A stretch of DNA of 42,440 bases from Virgisporangium aliadipatigenens (GCF_016863615.1 NZ_BOPF01000060.1:1-42440); one strand, 5' to 3'; positions 6,852-15,929 are shown, counted from the first letter of the stretch. Program-made: numbers and translations. Notes: generated by a model not told the origin, from the letters alone.

Positions 6852-7073
6852 TCAGGCGAAGCGGAACTCGCCGGCGAGCACACCGGCGCGGAACGCCTCC
6901 CACTCCGTGGCGGTGAACAGCAGCACCGGGCTGTCCGGGTCCTTCGAGTCGCGCATACCGATCGCGTCGCCGATTCTGGCCACCTCCACGCAGGAGGCGT
7001 CCGCACAGTAAGAACTGCGCACCCATTCCGTTGACGAGTGCGGCTGGACCACCATTTCACCAATCCCGTTCAT
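6852..7073 (-). CDS. DUF397 protein
   Basis: A 73-residue DUF397 protein with the family signature WVRSSYCADASCVEVA near the start and LLFTATEWEAFRAGVLAGEF at the end. DUF397 genes are common in actinomycetes and nearly always sit next to a helix-turn-helix/DUF5753 gene, as here. The pair is sometimes viewed as toxin-antitoxin-like or as a regulator with its partner (the best-known examples are the BldB/AbaA-type proteins and relatives of WhiJ). The ATG at 7073 overlaps the stop of the upstream regulator (ATGA at 7070-7073), so they are translationally coupled. Confidence 0.9.
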   Translation of the reverse strand: MNGIGEMVVQPHSSTEWVRSSYCADASCVEVARIGDAIGMRDSKDPDSPVLLFTATEWEAFRAGVLAGEFRFA

Positions 7074-7999
7074 TTATCCAAGGAAGTTTCCTGCAGCATC
7101 ATTTCGGCGCGTTCGGCGAACATCTGCGCCGTGTCCTCGGGTGAATAGGCCAGGTCCCACAGCCGTTCGAAGATCTGGCGGTGCCGGGAAACCGTCGCCG
7201 CCGTGTGACTGATCTCATCGGTCAGGTGGCTCTCCCGGTAGAGCACGGCGCCTTCCTCCTCCTCGAAGTCGAGAATGAGAAAGGGACCGAACAGTGCGAT
7301 GGGAGCGGCGGCGGCAAACGGCACGATGCGGATGCGCACGTGCCCGTCCGGTCGGTTGGTGTCGTGCACCAGCGAACGGAGCTGCCGGCCCATGACCCCG
7401 CGGGAGCCGATCTCCCGGTACACCACGGATTCGTCCAGGATGACCAGGACCTCCGGCGGGTCATCACGTTCGACCACTTGGCGGCGGCGCTGCATCCGGG
7501 TCTCGGCGCGCGCGGCCATGCTCTCCGAGGAGAGGTCGAACCGATAGTTCTCCAGCACCGCCGACGCGTATTCGGCCGTCTGGAGAAAGCCCGGCACGAG
7601 GACGTTCTGGTACTGCCGCACGGCAGTGGCGTCGGCCTCGAACTGGACGTATTGGAGAAGCGGCGTGGTCAGGTTGCCGCGGATGCGCGACTCGGCCCAC
7701 CACGGGCGGCCGCCGCCGGTTTTCCCGGCCGACACGGCCGCCGATTTACGCGAGGTGCGGGCGTCGTCCATGAGATGTGCGACGACTTCCCGATCGGTGA
7801 TCCCGTACAGGCCGAGGAGTGCGCGCAGGTCGGTCCCGGAGATGCTGACGTCGCCGTTCTCGATGCGCATGACCTTGCTGAGGGACCACTCCATTTCCTC
7901 GGCCACCTGGCCCTGGGTCAACTCCATCGCCTCACGGGCGCGGCGTAGGGCGAGACGTACCCGTCTCCGCGCGACGACTGGGGATTCCCCGGGGCTCAT
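7070..7999 (-). CDS. XRE-type helix-turn-helix regulator with DUF5753 domain
   Basis: A 309-residue protein. Residues 1-75 are an XRE helix-turn-helix (LTQGQVAEEMEWSLSKVMRI). Residues from about 100 are the DUF5753 domain (LLQYVQFEADATAVRQYQ, then VPGFLQTAEYA and the LDESVVYREIGS region). This is the WhiJ-like family that pairs with DUF397 proteins and often controls development or secondary metabolism in Streptomyces relatives. The target here is unknown. ATG or equivalent start at 7999, 91 bases from the DUF6232 gene upstream. Confidence 0.9.
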   Translation of the reverse strand: MSPGESPVVARRRVRLALRRAREAMELTQGQVAEEMEWSLSKVMRIENGDVSISGTDLRALLGLYGITDREVVAHLMDDARTSRKSAAVSAGKTGGGRPWWAESRIRGNLTTPLLQYVQFEADATAVRQYQNVLVPGFLQTAEYASAVLENYRFDLSSESMAARAETRMQRRRQVVERDDPPEVLVILDESVVYREIGSRGVMGRQLRSLVHDTNRPDGHVRIRIVPFAAAAPIALFGPFLILDFEEEEGAVLYRESHLTDEISHTAATVSRHRQIFERLWDLAYSPEDTAQMFAERAEMMLQETSLDK

Positions 8000-8090
8000 G
8001 GGCGGCCTTCCGGCGAAGCGGCACGAATGTGAAGCCGTGGCTCAGTTTTCGGCGCCACCGTACCACCTGGACGATCTCCAGGGTGGACTG

Positions 8091-8363
8091 CTACTCATTC
8101 GCCTCGATGGCCCGCCGCAGCGCACGGCTCACCTGACCGAACACCCGCTCGTCGGGGCTGCTGTACATCTGCACGCGGTCCCGCTCGTACCAGGCCCACA
8201 GCTCGAACGCGCGGGTGGCGCGCCCCCAGGAGGATCTCCGCGTGGTCCGCACGACGTGGACGTCCCGCAGCCTCGCGACGAGGAACCGTTGCGGCTTCGG
8301 GCCGCACACCTCGAAGACCTGATCGTTGACCACGACGTCGGGGCCCCGGTAGTAGGTGCGCAT
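8091..8363 (-). CDS. DUF6232-like small protein
   Basis: A 90-residue protein beginning MRTYYRGPDVVVNDQVFEV, the typical opening of DUF6232-family actinobacterial proteins, followed by a PH-like beta-rich segment (QRFLVARLRDVHVVRT) and a C-terminal helix. Members usually carry two membrane helices between these parts; here that region is short and charged (RRSSWGRATRAFELWAWYERD), so this copy looks soluble. Function unknown. ATG at 8361-8363. Confidence 0.65.
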   Translation of the reverse strand: MRTYYRGPDVVVNDQVFEVCGPKPQRFLVARLRDVHVVRTTRRSSWGRATRAFELWAWYERDRVQMYSSPDERVFGQVSRALRRAIEANE

Positions 8364-8505
8364 CGCTACCTCCCTCCCGATGGAGAGACGCGAGCGGCAC
8401 CCGGGTTGCCGGGTGCCGCTGTCGCGTTACCGCAAGTATGGAGCCACAACGCGAATGACGCTATACCTATGTGCCATGTGGCACCTTGCCATGGGGCAAA
8501 TGCCG

Positions 8506-10305
8506 TCAACCGCCCGCCACGAACGACCGCACGTCCCACAGCCACACGTCGTCGACCCGCTGCGGCTGCCCGAACAGCTGCGTCGCGCACGACTTCACCT
8601 GCGCCGCCCGCGGGTGCGCGGCCGGCAGGATCAGCGTCGTCACGTGGTAGTCCTTCAGATCCGTGCGGGCCAGCCGGCGGTGTTCGTCGCTGACGTAGAC
8701 CTCGCCGCCACCCTCGCCGACGTACCAGAGCAGGCGCATCGTGGGCGGGTAGGCGGGGCCGAAGTTCGCCCGCTTGCTCGGGTCGCCGGGCGTGGGCGCC
8801 AGGTAGTAGCCGCCGACCATGTCGAAGTCGAGGCGGGTGTCGATCTGCCACTGCATCGCGCCGAGGTAGGAGACCCAGCCGGGCGGCAACGTCATGACCA
8901 CACCGTTGTCGGGCACGTGCTGGCGCCAGTTCCCACTGGTGAAGAACGCGGGCGTGGGCGGCACGTGCGGACCCGACACCGTGAGGGGTGTCGGCCCGGA
9001 CGGCAGCAACGCCGCGACGACCAGCGCGATCACGGCGGGCCGGAAGCGGTCCGGGCGGAACCGGTCGATCCCCAGCGCGAGCACCAGGCCGACCATCGGG
9101 ATCAGCGCCAGCCCGAGCCGGGTCGGCACCACCGAGTCGAAGAGGGGCAGCTGCGAGATCGGGTACCACGGCCCGGGGATGTCGGTCAGCTCGCCGTTGA
9201 TCCGGATGTGCGGGCCGAGGGAGAAACCCCAGAAGAGCAGGAGCGTGGCGACCAGCGCCCGGCCGCCGGCGGTCCGCAGCAGCACGATCGCCGCGCCGAG
9301 CAGCGCGAGCAGGACCGGCGAGCCGAAGAAGGTGTTCTCCTCCGCGCCGCTGGAGGCCAGGCCGTACGAGGTCTCCGGTGATCCGATGATCGATTCTCGG
9401 GAGAACGCCGAAGCGGCCAACAGATCGGTCCCGAACTCCTGCACCCCGTCCGGCAGCCCGTGGTAGGCGGACGGCCCGAAGAACTGCCACGCCACCGGGA
9501 ACGCCAGCAGCGCACCGGCCACCGCCGCGCACACCCCGGCCGCCTTGAACGCGCCCGTCACCATCACCCGCGCCCCACGCAGCCGCTGCACCAGGTAGAA
9601 CAGTGCGAACACGATGAGCACGAGCGCGGCGAGGAACAGCACCTCCAGGTTGATGAACGCCTGGTAGACCACCAGCCCGGCGAGCGTCAGCCCGGTGCGC
9701 AACCACCGCTCGGGCGCCCGCCTCAACCGGATCACGGCCAACACCATGAACGGCACCAGGAACTGGCTGATGATGTTCGGGTGGCCGATCGCCTGCGAGA
9801 TCATCCCCGGCGCGAACCCGCAGAAGACACCGCCGATGATGGCCGCCGCGCGCTGCGTGGTCAGGTGCCGCGACAGCACGAAGTACCACGCGAACGCCGT
9901 GCCGGCGAGGCCGGCGGTCGTCATGATCAGGAAGCTGATCCACGGGCCGAACAACAGCGTCACCGGAGTGAGTGGAATTGCCAGCCCCAGGACTGAGGTG
10001 TTGGCCATCAGATTCAACCCGAACGGGGCGTTCATCTGCTCGGCGAAGAACGGGTTCTCGCCATGCGTAAAGATCCGCGACGCATGGACGAACATCCACT
10101 GGAAGAAGATCGGGTCGTCCCGGTTCTCCTTGAGCACACCGTCACCGCGCCAGAGCGGAGCAGTAACGATGAACGCCATGACCACGTACAACGCGAGCGC
10201 GAACGCGTCGGCGAGGCGGTTGGGACGGGGCTCCGGACGCTCCGGTTCACTCGACGGAGCGGGCTCGGGAGGGGGTGCGTCCAGCGTCGTCAGCGAGCTG
10301 CTCAA
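8506..10305 (-). CDS. Polytopic membrane protein, GT-C glycosyltransferase-like
   Basis: A 599-residue integral membrane protein. A Pro/Glu-rich cytoplasmic N-terminus (residues 1-30) is followed by about ten hydrophobic segments (for example FALALYVVMAFIVTAPLW, and VLFLAALVLIVFALFYLV). A roughly 160-residue hydrophilic C-terminal domain comes last. The first extracytoplasmic loop (ENRDDPIFFQWMF) has the acidic pair expected in GT-C enzymes that use polyprenyl-phosphate sugars. The start is TTG at 10305 with AGGTGGGGG upstream. It is divergent from the methyltransferase gene, and a GT2 gene lies about 2 kb away. The enzyme class is an inference from topology and context. Confidence 0.6.
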   Translation of the reverse strand: MSSSLTTLDAPPPEPAPSSEPERPEPRPNRLADAFALALYVVMAFIVTAPLWRGDGVLKENRDDPIFFQWMFVHASRIFTHGENPFFAEQMNAPFGLNLMANTSVLGLAIPLTPVTLLFGPWISFLIMTTAGLAGTAFAWYFVLSRHLTTQRAAAIIGGVFCGFAPGMISQAIGHPNIISQFLVPFMVLAVIRLRRAPERWLRTGLTLAGLVVYQAFINLEVLFLAALVLIVFALFYLVQRLRGARVMVTGAFKAAGVCAAVAGALLAFPVAWQFFGPSAYHGLPDGVQEFGTDLLAASAFSRESIIGSPETSYGLASSGAEENTFFGSPVLLALLGAAIVLLRTAGGRALVATLLLFWGFSLGPHIRINGELTDIPGPWYPISQLPLFDSVVPTRLGLALIPMVGLVLALGIDRFRPDRFRPAVIALVVAALLPSGPTPLTVSGPHVPPTPAFFTSGNWRQHVPDNGVVMTLPPGWVSYLGAMQWQIDTRLDFDMVGGYYLAPTPGDPSKRANFGPAYPPTMRLLWYVGEGGGEVYVSDEHRRLARTDLKDYHVTTLILPAAHPRAAQVKSCATQLFGQPQRVDDVWLWDVRSFVAGG

Positions 10306-10390
10306 GCCCCCACCTGCCCCTGTTCATAACGAGCCGGAATCACTCGGCGCAGTGTACGGCGCCCGAGATGCTCCCGAAATCTCGCTTGGG

Positions 10391-10396
10391 TAGGCT
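10391..10396 (+). promoter_or_regulatory. -10 element upstream of the methyltransferase gene
   Basis: TAGGCT at 10391-10396 matches the actinobacterial -10 consensus TANNNT and would give a 5' leader of about 50 bases. No convincing -35 is visible. Confidence 0.3.
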
Positions 10397-10450
10397 ACGC
10401 GGGTTCTGCCGAAGAGATCAGATCAGCCGGACGACGGGAATTGACAACGG

Positions 10451-11164
10451 ATGGCCGAAATCCTGGGCGACCAGAAGGTCCAGTCCGAGGTCCTTGAGGG
10501 CCTGGCGATGTGCAAGAACCACCGCAAGTGGTTCGTGAACTTCGCCGTACCTTACCTCGGAGACCACCCGGTCGAGGTGAGCGCCGGTACGGGCGATTAC
10601 GCGGAGGAGTGGCGCGCCCACGTTCCGCGGATGACGGTGACGGAAGCCGAGCCCGACCGTATCGTCGCGCTCAAGGAGCGCTTCTCCGACGACGCCAACA
10701 TGGACGTCAAGGAGCTGCTGCTGCCCGCGACGGAGCCCGGCGACTACAGCGCCGCGGTCTCCTACAACGTTCTCGAGCACATCGACGAGGACGTCGACGC
10801 CCTGCGCAGCATGGGCGAGCTGGTCCGCCCCGGCGGCCACGTGATCATCGTGGTGCCGGCGTTCCAGTGGGCAATGAGCCCGGCCGACATTGCCACCGGC
10901 CACGTGCGCCGGTACACGAAGAAGTCCATGCGGGCTGCCATGGAGGCGGCCGGCCTGGAGATCGTCAAGCTGCACTACGCCAACACCCTCGGGCTGTTCG
11001 GCTACGTATTCACCACCAAGATCCTGCGGCTGATGCCCGGACCCGGCAAGCTGGTGCTTGTCTACGACCGGTTCGTGGCGCCGCTGACCCGGCTCGCCGA
11101 GCGCATCGTGACCCCGCCGTTCGGGCAGTCCGTGGTCGCGATCGCCCGGGTGCCGCAGCGCTGA
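10451..11164 (+). CDS. Class I SAM methyltransferase-like protein
   Basis: A 237-residue protein with a Rossmann methyltransferase pattern: motif I EVSAGTGDYAEEW, acidic VTEAEPDR, motif IV AAVSYNVLEHIDED and post-motif PGGHVIIVVPAFQWAM. Motif I has Ser where most relatives have a Gly or Asp-x-Gly (VLDxGxG), while the Gly-Thr-Gly part is kept. NVLEHIDED is typical of Methyltransf_11/23. The C-terminal HVRRYTKKSMRAAMEAAGLE is shared with envelope-linked methyltransferases near GT2 and GT-C genes. The substrate is probably a lipid or glycan intermediate; this is inferred. Four bases separate it from the oxidoreductase gene. Confidence 0.75.
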   Translation: MAEILGDQKVQSEVLEGLAMCKNHRKWFVNFAVPYLGDHPVEVSAGTGDYAEEWRAHVPRMTVTEAEPDRIVALKERFSDDANMDVKELLLPATEPGDYSAAVSYNVLEHIDEDVDALRSMGELVRPGGHVIIVVPAFQWAMSPADIATGHVRRYTKKSMRAAMEAAGLEIVKLHYANTLGLFGYVFTTKILRLMPGPGKLVLVYDRFVAPLTRLAERIVTPPFGQSVVAIARVPQR

Positions 11165-11167
11165 TCC

Positions 11168-12118
11168 GTGCACGCGGTTGTCATCTCCGAGCCCGGCGGG
11201 CCGGAGGTGTTGCGTTGGACCGAGGTCGACGACCCGGTGGCGGGACCTGACGAGGTACTGGTCGATGTGGTGGCGAGCGCGGTCAATCGCGCCGACCTGC
11301 TGCAGCGCCAGGGCCGCTATGACCCGCCGCCGGGCGCGCCGCCCTACCCCGGCCTGGAGTGCTCCGGCCGGATAACCGCCCTCGGTTCGTCCGTCACCGG
11401 CTGGTCGGTGGGCGACGAGGTGTGTGCCCTCCTTCCCGGTGGAGGTTATGCGGAACGGGTTGCCGTGCACGCGGGCTCCCTGTTGCCGATACCCGCCGGG
11501 GTTTCCCTGGAGGAGGCGGCGGCGCTGCCCGAGGTGGCCTGCACCGTGTGGTCCAACGTGGTGGATGTCGCCCGGCTGCGCGCCGGCGAGACGCTGCTGG
11601 TGCACGGCGGGGCGAGCGGGATCGGCACGTTCGCGATCCAGTACGCGACGGCGCTCGGCGCGACCGTGTACGCCACCGCGCGGGCGTCGAAGCATGAGGG
11701 GATCGCCGCGCTGGGTGCGACCCCGATCGACTACGAGAACGCCGACTTCGCGGCCGAGGTCCGGGCCGACGTCATCCTCGACATCATGGGCGCGTCGTAC
11801 CTGGCCCGAAACCTCAAGGCGTTGCGCACCGGCGGCCGGCTCGTGATCATCGGGCTGCAGGGCGGCACCAAGGCCGAGATCAACCTGGGGCAGCTGCTCG
11901 CCAAGCGGGCCACGGTCGCCGGGACGACCCTGCGCGCCCGGCCGATCGAGGACAAGGCGCGGATCGTCGCGGGCGTGCGGCAGCAGGTGTGGCCGCTGAT
12001 CGAGGCGGGGCTGATCCGCCCGATCGTCGACCGGCGCTTCCCCATGCGCGACGCCGCCGAGGCACACCGCGTGGTGGCCGACAGCGGCCACATCGGAAAG
12101 GTCCTGCTGACCACCTGA
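11168..12118 (+). CDS. NAD(P)H-quinone oxidoreductase-like protein (QOR/PIG3 branch of MDR family)
   Basis: A 316-residue medium-chain dehydrogenase/reductase. GroES-like domain residues 1-120 (NRADLLQRQGRYDPPPG is diagnostic for the QOR/PIG3 group) and a Rossmann domain with LLVHGGASGIGTFAIQYA at about residue 140. The catalytic zinc ligands of alcohol dehydrogenases are absent, as expected for quinone reductases. It probably reduces quinones or reactive carbonyls with NADPH in the cytosol. The start is GTG at 11168, 4 bases after the methyltransferase stop, so the two form an operon. Confidence 0.9.
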   Translation: MHAVVISEPGGPEVLRWTEVDDPVAGPDEVLVDVVASAVNRADLLQRQGRYDPPPGAPPYPGLECSGRITALGSSVTGWSVGDEVCALLPGGGYAERVAVHAGSLLPIPAGVSLEEAAALPEVACTVWSNVVDVARLRAGETLLVHGGASGIGTFAIQYATALGATVYATARASKHEGIAALGATPIDYENADFAAEVRADVILDIMGASYLARNLKALRTGGRLVIIGLQGGTKAEINLGQLLAKRATVAGTTLRARPIEDKARIVAGVRQQVWPLIEAGLIRPIVDRRFPMRDAAEAHRVVADSGHIGKVLLTT

Positions 12119-12161
12119 ATCGGGCGGCCGGCAGGACCTTCGTCAGCGTGCTACCTGCGGG

Positions 12162-12869
12162 TCAGGACTCGACCTTGATGCGCCCCTTGCGGCGGGTGCG
12201 CTCGCGACCCAGGATCCACAGCGCCTCGACGCCGTCCTTCCAGGTGATCTTCTTGCCCTCTTCACGGGTGCGGGCCCGGTAGCTGATCGGCACCTCGAAC
12301 GGCCGCACGCCGGCACGCAGCAGCTTGCCGGTCACCTCGGCCTCCATGCCGAACCCGCGCGACTTGATCGCCAGCTCGCGGTACAGCTCCAACGGCATGA
12401 GCTTGAAGCACGTTTCCAGGTCGCCGATGTAGCAGTTGTACATCATGTTGGCGGCGGTGGTGACGGCCTTGTTGCCCATGACGTACCAGAACGAGAAGGA
12501 ACTGTGCGAGCCGAACGAGCGGTTGCCGTAGACGACCTTGGCACGGCCGTCGAGCACCGGCTCCAGCAGGCGCGGGATGTCCTGCGGGTCGTACTCCAGG
12601 TCGGCGTCGAGGATCACCATGAAGTCGCCGGTGGCGGACTGCGCGGCGGTCTTGATCGCAGCACCCTTGCCCTGATTGCGCGGGTGGATCACGACCGAGA
12701 TCCGCGGATCGTCGAAGCCGTTGAGGATCTCGGCGGTCGCGTCACGGCTGCCGTCATCGACGACCACCAACTCGATCTCGCACGGGTACTTGACGTCGAG
12801 CGCCTGCTTGACAGCGTTGGCGACTCGGGCCTCCTCGTTGAAGACCGGCATCAGGATCGACAGCTTCAC
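12162..12869 (-). CDS. Family 2 glycosyltransferase (polyprenyl-phosphate sugar transferase-like)
   Basis: A 235-residue GT-A enzyme: LSILMPVFNEEARV opening, nucleotide site VVVDDGSRDATAEIL, RNQGKGAAIKTA, and the metal-binding LDADLEYDP. It matches the dolichol/polyprenyl-phosphate mannosyl- or glucosyltransferase group (DPM1/Ppm-like) and has no membrane helix of its own. It would load a sugar onto a lipid carrier for a GT-C membrane transferase such as the one at 8506-10305. Start is GTG at 12869 with GGAGATG upstream; the longer frame to 12968 has no better signal. It converges with the oxidoreductase gene. Confidence 0.88.
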   Translation of the reverse strand: MKLSILMPVFNEEARVANAVKQALDVKYPCEIELVVVDDGSRDATAEILNGFDDPRISVVIHPRNQGKGAAIKTAAQSATGDFMVILDADLEYDPQDIPRLLEPVLDGRAKVVYGNRSFGSHSSFSFWYVMGNKAVTTAANMMYNCYIGDLETCFKLMPLELYRELAIKSRGFGMEAEVTGKLLRAGVRPFEVPISYRARTREEGKKITWKDGVEALWILGRERTRRKGRIKVES

Positions 12870-13045
12870 TACAACATCTCCGCACTGAGCCGGGCGTCTT
12901 CGACGCCGGTTGAGGACACTGCTCGCGTACTCTACCGGCCATGTCCAGTCCCTCGGATCTACCCACACGGAACCGCGAGGAACTGGACGTAACGCGGCAA
13001 GTAGGGTAAAAAGGACTAGTCACACTAGCCCGAAAAAAGCCCCAC

Positions 13046-13092
13046 CCCTAAAAACGACACAGGGGCGGAGCCGGCCCTGGCTCACGCCCCTG
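13046..13092 (-). terminator. bldC: Rho-independent-type terminator after bldC
   Basis: The stem CAGGGGCG (13060-13067) pairs with CGCCCCTG (13085-13092), and an inner stem GAGCC (13068-13072) pairs with GGCTC (13079-13083). Read on the minus strand this lies 28 bases after the bldC stop and is followed a few bases later by GTTTTT. A second T-rich run (CTTTTTTC) follows at about 13031-13040. Confidence 0.7.
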
Positions 13093-13119
13093 AGGGGTAA
13101 AGAAGACGGGGGTAGGTGT

Positions 13120-13329
13120 TCAGTCGCCCTGACGCTGCTGCGGGATCTGCCCCTGCAGCAACGCGCGTACCTCCGACTCGCGGTAGCGCCGGTGCCCGCC
13201 CAGCGTGCGGATCGCACTGAGCTTGCCGGCCTTGGCCCACCGCGTGACGGTCTTCGGGTCGACGCGGAACATCGACGCAACCTCTGCCGGTGTAAGCAGC
13301 GGCTCCGGTTCATGCGTGCGCGATGCCAT
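13120..13329 (-). CDS. bldC: BldC developmental regulator
   Basis: A 69-residue MerR-like helix-turn-helix protein: LLTPAEVASMFRVDPKTVTR, then WAKAGKLSAIRTLGGHRRYR. It has no effector domain, exactly as in BldC, which binds direct repeats of operator sequence cooperatively and holds back sporulation during vegetative growth in Streptomyces. Conservation is very high, and the adjacent conserved hypothetical and valine dehydrogenase genes match the Streptomyces locus. The ATG at 13329 is preceded by GGAGGAGAACCG, a strong ribosome-binding site. TATAAG (minus strand, 13389-13394) is a possible -10. Confidence 0.96.
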   Translation of the reverse strand: MASRTHEPEPLLTPAEVASMFRVDPKTVTRWAKAGKLSAIRTLGGHRRYRESEVRALLQGQIPQQRQGD

Positions 13330-13738
13330 CGGTTCTCCTCCACATTGCTCAGGAGCGACGACCGGGGTCCCGCCGGCCGAACGCGCTTCTTATAGTCCGG
13401 CTGGTCCCCGATGTCCGACATTACCCGAACGGATGAAGGTGACTGTATGGATGGATGAACAATCTGACATTTTTTCCGTTTTTCGCATGGCGAAAGCGGA
13501 TTAATCCATCTCGCGATCACGTTCCGTGCCCGACCGATACGAACGTACTTCATCTAAGCAACGCCCAGGATCGGCCAAATTACGCCGGTAAAACCGTCCA
13601 AACAGCCAGCTCACATGTCCGACCGGCGCCATCAAACCGCCAGGGGTACCACTCATTGGTCATCCTTGCCGCACTGCACCAAAGGGCACAGTTAGCCAGG
13701 CACCACCCGCACGGTCAGATTTCGGTCTTACGGCGTGA
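13330..13738. other. 409-base non-coding region upstream of bldC
   Basis: Base composition drops below the neighbourhood (for example ACATTTTTTCCGTTTTTCGC at 13466-13485). It contains the bldC ribosome-binding site and a TATAAG -10 candidate at 13389-13394 on the minus strand. A 102-codon plus-strand frame (13455-13763) crosses it, but its third codon positions are not GC-rich, so I do not regard it as a gene. The conserved hypothetical gene ends at 13739 pointing toward it. Its length and AT content suit a multi-input developmental promoter. Confidence 0.5.
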
Positions 13739-14662
13739 TCAATTGCAGCGTTCCAGGAGCTGAATCGCGCGCCAGCGCTCGACGAGGCGTTCGTAGGCGT
13801 CGGTGGCCGTCTCGCCGCGGCCGGCCTCCACCGCGGACAGGCCGCTCGACACCAGCGCCGGCGAGTCGTCCGCCGAGAGCTGCTCGTCCGAGAGCAGGTC
13901 CACCAGGCCGCCGTAGTCCAGCTCCACGGTCGAGTTGTCGTGGAACTCCTCCAGCCAGCGCGCCGTCTCCGCCACGGCCATCGTGATCGGGGCCTGCCCC
14001 AGCGCCCGGTCGAGCACGGTGTACGCCCGCTGCGCGCGCTGCCGCGCCCGGAACATCTCCGTGCGGTAGCGCAGCACCCGACGGGACGGCCCCAGCGTCA
14101 GTTCCCGCTCCGAGAGCTGCACGAACACGAACCACCGCAGCGGCACGCCCCACGTCGAGACCTGCTCGTGCAGCCGGGGCAGCCCGCGCTCCAACACCCG
14201 CGCCCCGGAACGCCAGTCGTCCACCACCGAGCGGGCCTGACCCGCCAGGGCCGGCGGCACGAACGCGTCCGCGATCACCGCCGGCACGCCGTCCCGCGCG
14301 GTCAGCGCCGCCTCGGCCACCCGGACCTTGAGGTTCCACGGGCAGACCAGCAGGGTGTCGTCGCCCTCCAGGATGTACGCCTCGTCGGGCAGGTCCGGCA
14401 GCCGCGTCCAACTGGCGCCGAGCGCCTCCAGCACGGCCGTGCGCTGGCGGCCGGGCCCCTCCAGCGGGGCGACCGCGCGTCCCTCCTGCACATAGCGCCG
14501 CCAGAACAGCTGCCGACTCCGGTCAAAGGCGGCCAGCGGTTCGTAGACCCGGAGGTAAGACGCGAACAGGGACGGCACCTCGCGATACTCGCACGGAATG
14601 CCGTTCGGCGAGTGCCGCGACGCGAGCCTTCTGCCGAAGCGCCTACCGGGGCCTACGCTCAT
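13739..14662 (-). CDS. Conserved actinobacterial protein of the bldC-vdh locus, function unknown
   Basis: About 307 residues with no domain I can name. SYLRVYEPLAAF near the N-terminus and EAYILEGDDTLLVCPWNLK are distinctive, and the rest is helical and rich in Arg and Leu. As I recall, an equivalent gene sits between bldC and valine dehydrogenase in Streptomyces (SCO4090). No signal peptide or membrane segment is visible. The start is uncertain: ATG 14662 gives a basic N-terminal extension; GTG 14578, just before the conserved SYLRVYEP segment, may be the true start. It is divergent from valine dehydrogenase. Confidence 0.7.
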   Translation of the reverse strand: MSVGPGRRFGRRLASRHSPNGIPCEYREVPSLFASYLRVYEPLAAFDRSRQLFWRRYVQEGRAVAPLEGPGRQRTAVLEALGASWTRLPDLPDEAYILEGDDTLLVCPWNLKVRVAEAALTARDGVPAVIADAFVPPALAGQARSVVDDWRSGARVLERGLPRLHEQVSTWGVPLRWFVFVQLSERELTLGPSRRVLRYRTEMFRARQRAQRAYTVLDRALGQAPITMAVAETARWLEEFHDNSTVELDYGGLVDLLSDEQLSADDSPALVSSGLSAVEAGRGETATDAYERLVERWRAIQLLERCN

Positions 14663-14754
14663 GTTCAAGCCGGCAACACCCAGCGCCGGCCGTCGCCCTG
14701 ATCGCCGCCGGGCAGTCCCACAAGGACGGTTCGGCCCCGCCCTAAGGAGCCAGC

Positions 14755-15825
14755 ATGAGCGTTTTCACCGCGGACACCGGCCACGAACAGGTGGTGTTCT
14801 GCCAGGACAAGTCGACCGGGCTGCGCGCCATCGTCGCCATCTACTCCACCGCCCTGGGCCCCGCGCTCGGCGGCACCCGGTTCTACCCCTACGCGAGCGA
14901 GGCCGAGGCGGTCCACGACGCGCTGGAGCTGTCCCGCGGCATGGCCTACAAGAACGCCCTCGCCGGCCTCGATCACGGCGGCGGCAAGGCCGTCATCTGG
15001 GGCGACCCGACCCGGGACAAGAGCGAGGCGCTCCTGCGCGCCTACGGACGGTTCGTCGAGTCGCTGGGCGGTCGTTACTACACGGCCTGTGATGTGGGCA
15101 CGTATGTGCAGGACATGGACGTGGTGGCGCGGGAGTGCCGGTTCGTGACCGGGCGCTCCGAGGCCGACGGCGGCGCCGGTGACTCGTCGGTCCTTACCGC
15201 GTACGGCGTCTTCCAGGGCATGCGCGCCGCCGCCGAACATCGCTGGGGCACGCCGACCCTGGCGGGCCGCACCGTGGGCATCGCCGGGCTGGGCAAGGTC
15301 GGCAAGCACCTCACCAAGCACCTGCTCGACGACGGTGCGCAGGTGGTGGCCACCGACGTGTCGGAGTCGGCGCTGGAGTGGGCGCGTACGACGTTTCCCC
15401 AGGTATCGCTGGTGGCGGACGCGGACGCCCTGATCCGCTCGGACATCGACGTGTACGCGCCCTGCGCCCTCGGGGGCGCCCTCGACGACGACACCGTGCC
15501 GGCGCTGCGGGCCACGATCGTCGCCGGGGCGGCCAACAACCAGCTGGCCCACCCCGGGATCGAGAAGCTGCTCGACGAGCGCGGCGTTCTGTACACGCCC
15601 GACTACGTGGTGAACTCCGGCGGCGTCATCCAGGTCGCCGACGAGATCCACGGCTTCAACTTCGAACGGGCGCGCCAGCGGGCCAGCCGGATTTTTGACA
15701 CCACGCGGCAGATCCTGCAGCTCGCCGCGGACGAGGGCGTGCCCCCGGCCGTGGCGGCCGACCGGCTCGCCGAACGCCGGATGACCGAGGTCGGACGGCT
15801 GCGGAGCATCCTTCTGCCCCGCTGA
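14755..15825 (+). CDS. vdh: Valine (branched-chain) dehydrogenase
   Basis: A 356-residue member of the Glu/Leu/Phe/Val dehydrogenase family. The catalytic lysines are K66 (MAYKNALAG) and K78 ([10 protein letters not shown]), and the NAD site is [12 protein letters not shown]. It catalyses reversible oxidative deamination of valine, leucine and isoleucine to the 2-oxo acids; in streptomycetes this feeds acyl-CoA precursors of macrolides and branched fatty acids. The length is close to Streptomyces Vdh. AAGGAG lies 6 bases before the ATG. Position beside bldC matches the Streptomyces locus, which supports Vdh over leucine dehydrogenase, though specificity is not certain. Confidence 0.92.
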   Translation: MSVFTADTGHEQVVFCQDKSTGLRAIVAIYSTALGPALGGTRFYPYASEAEAVHDALELSRGMAYKNALAGLDHGGGKAVIWGDPTRDKSEALLRAYGRFVESLGGRYYTACDVGTYVQDMDVVARECRFVTGRSEADGGAGDSSVLTAYGVFQGMRAAAEHRWGTPTLAGRTVGIAGLGKVGKHLTKHLLDDGAQVVATDVSESALEWARTTFPQVSLVADADALIRSDIDVYAPCALGGALDDDTVPALRATIVAGAANNQLAHPGIEKLLDERGVLYTPDYVVNSGGVIQVADEIHGFNFERARQRASRIFDTTRQILQLAADEGVPPAVAADRLAERRMTEVGRLRSILLPR

Positions 15826-15929
15826 CCGGGACACGCGTGTAAGGCGTGACGACCGGTACCGGAGACGGGGCTTACCGGGCGTCCGCCGACCGGGTGTGGA
15901 ACGCCACCGGTTAAGTCAGGGAGGGCGAG

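Noticed and set aside
13455-13763. 102-codon plus-strand ORF in the bldC upstream gap
   Set aside because: Third codon positions are not GC-rich, there is no ribosome-binding site, and it runs into the 3' end of a real gene.
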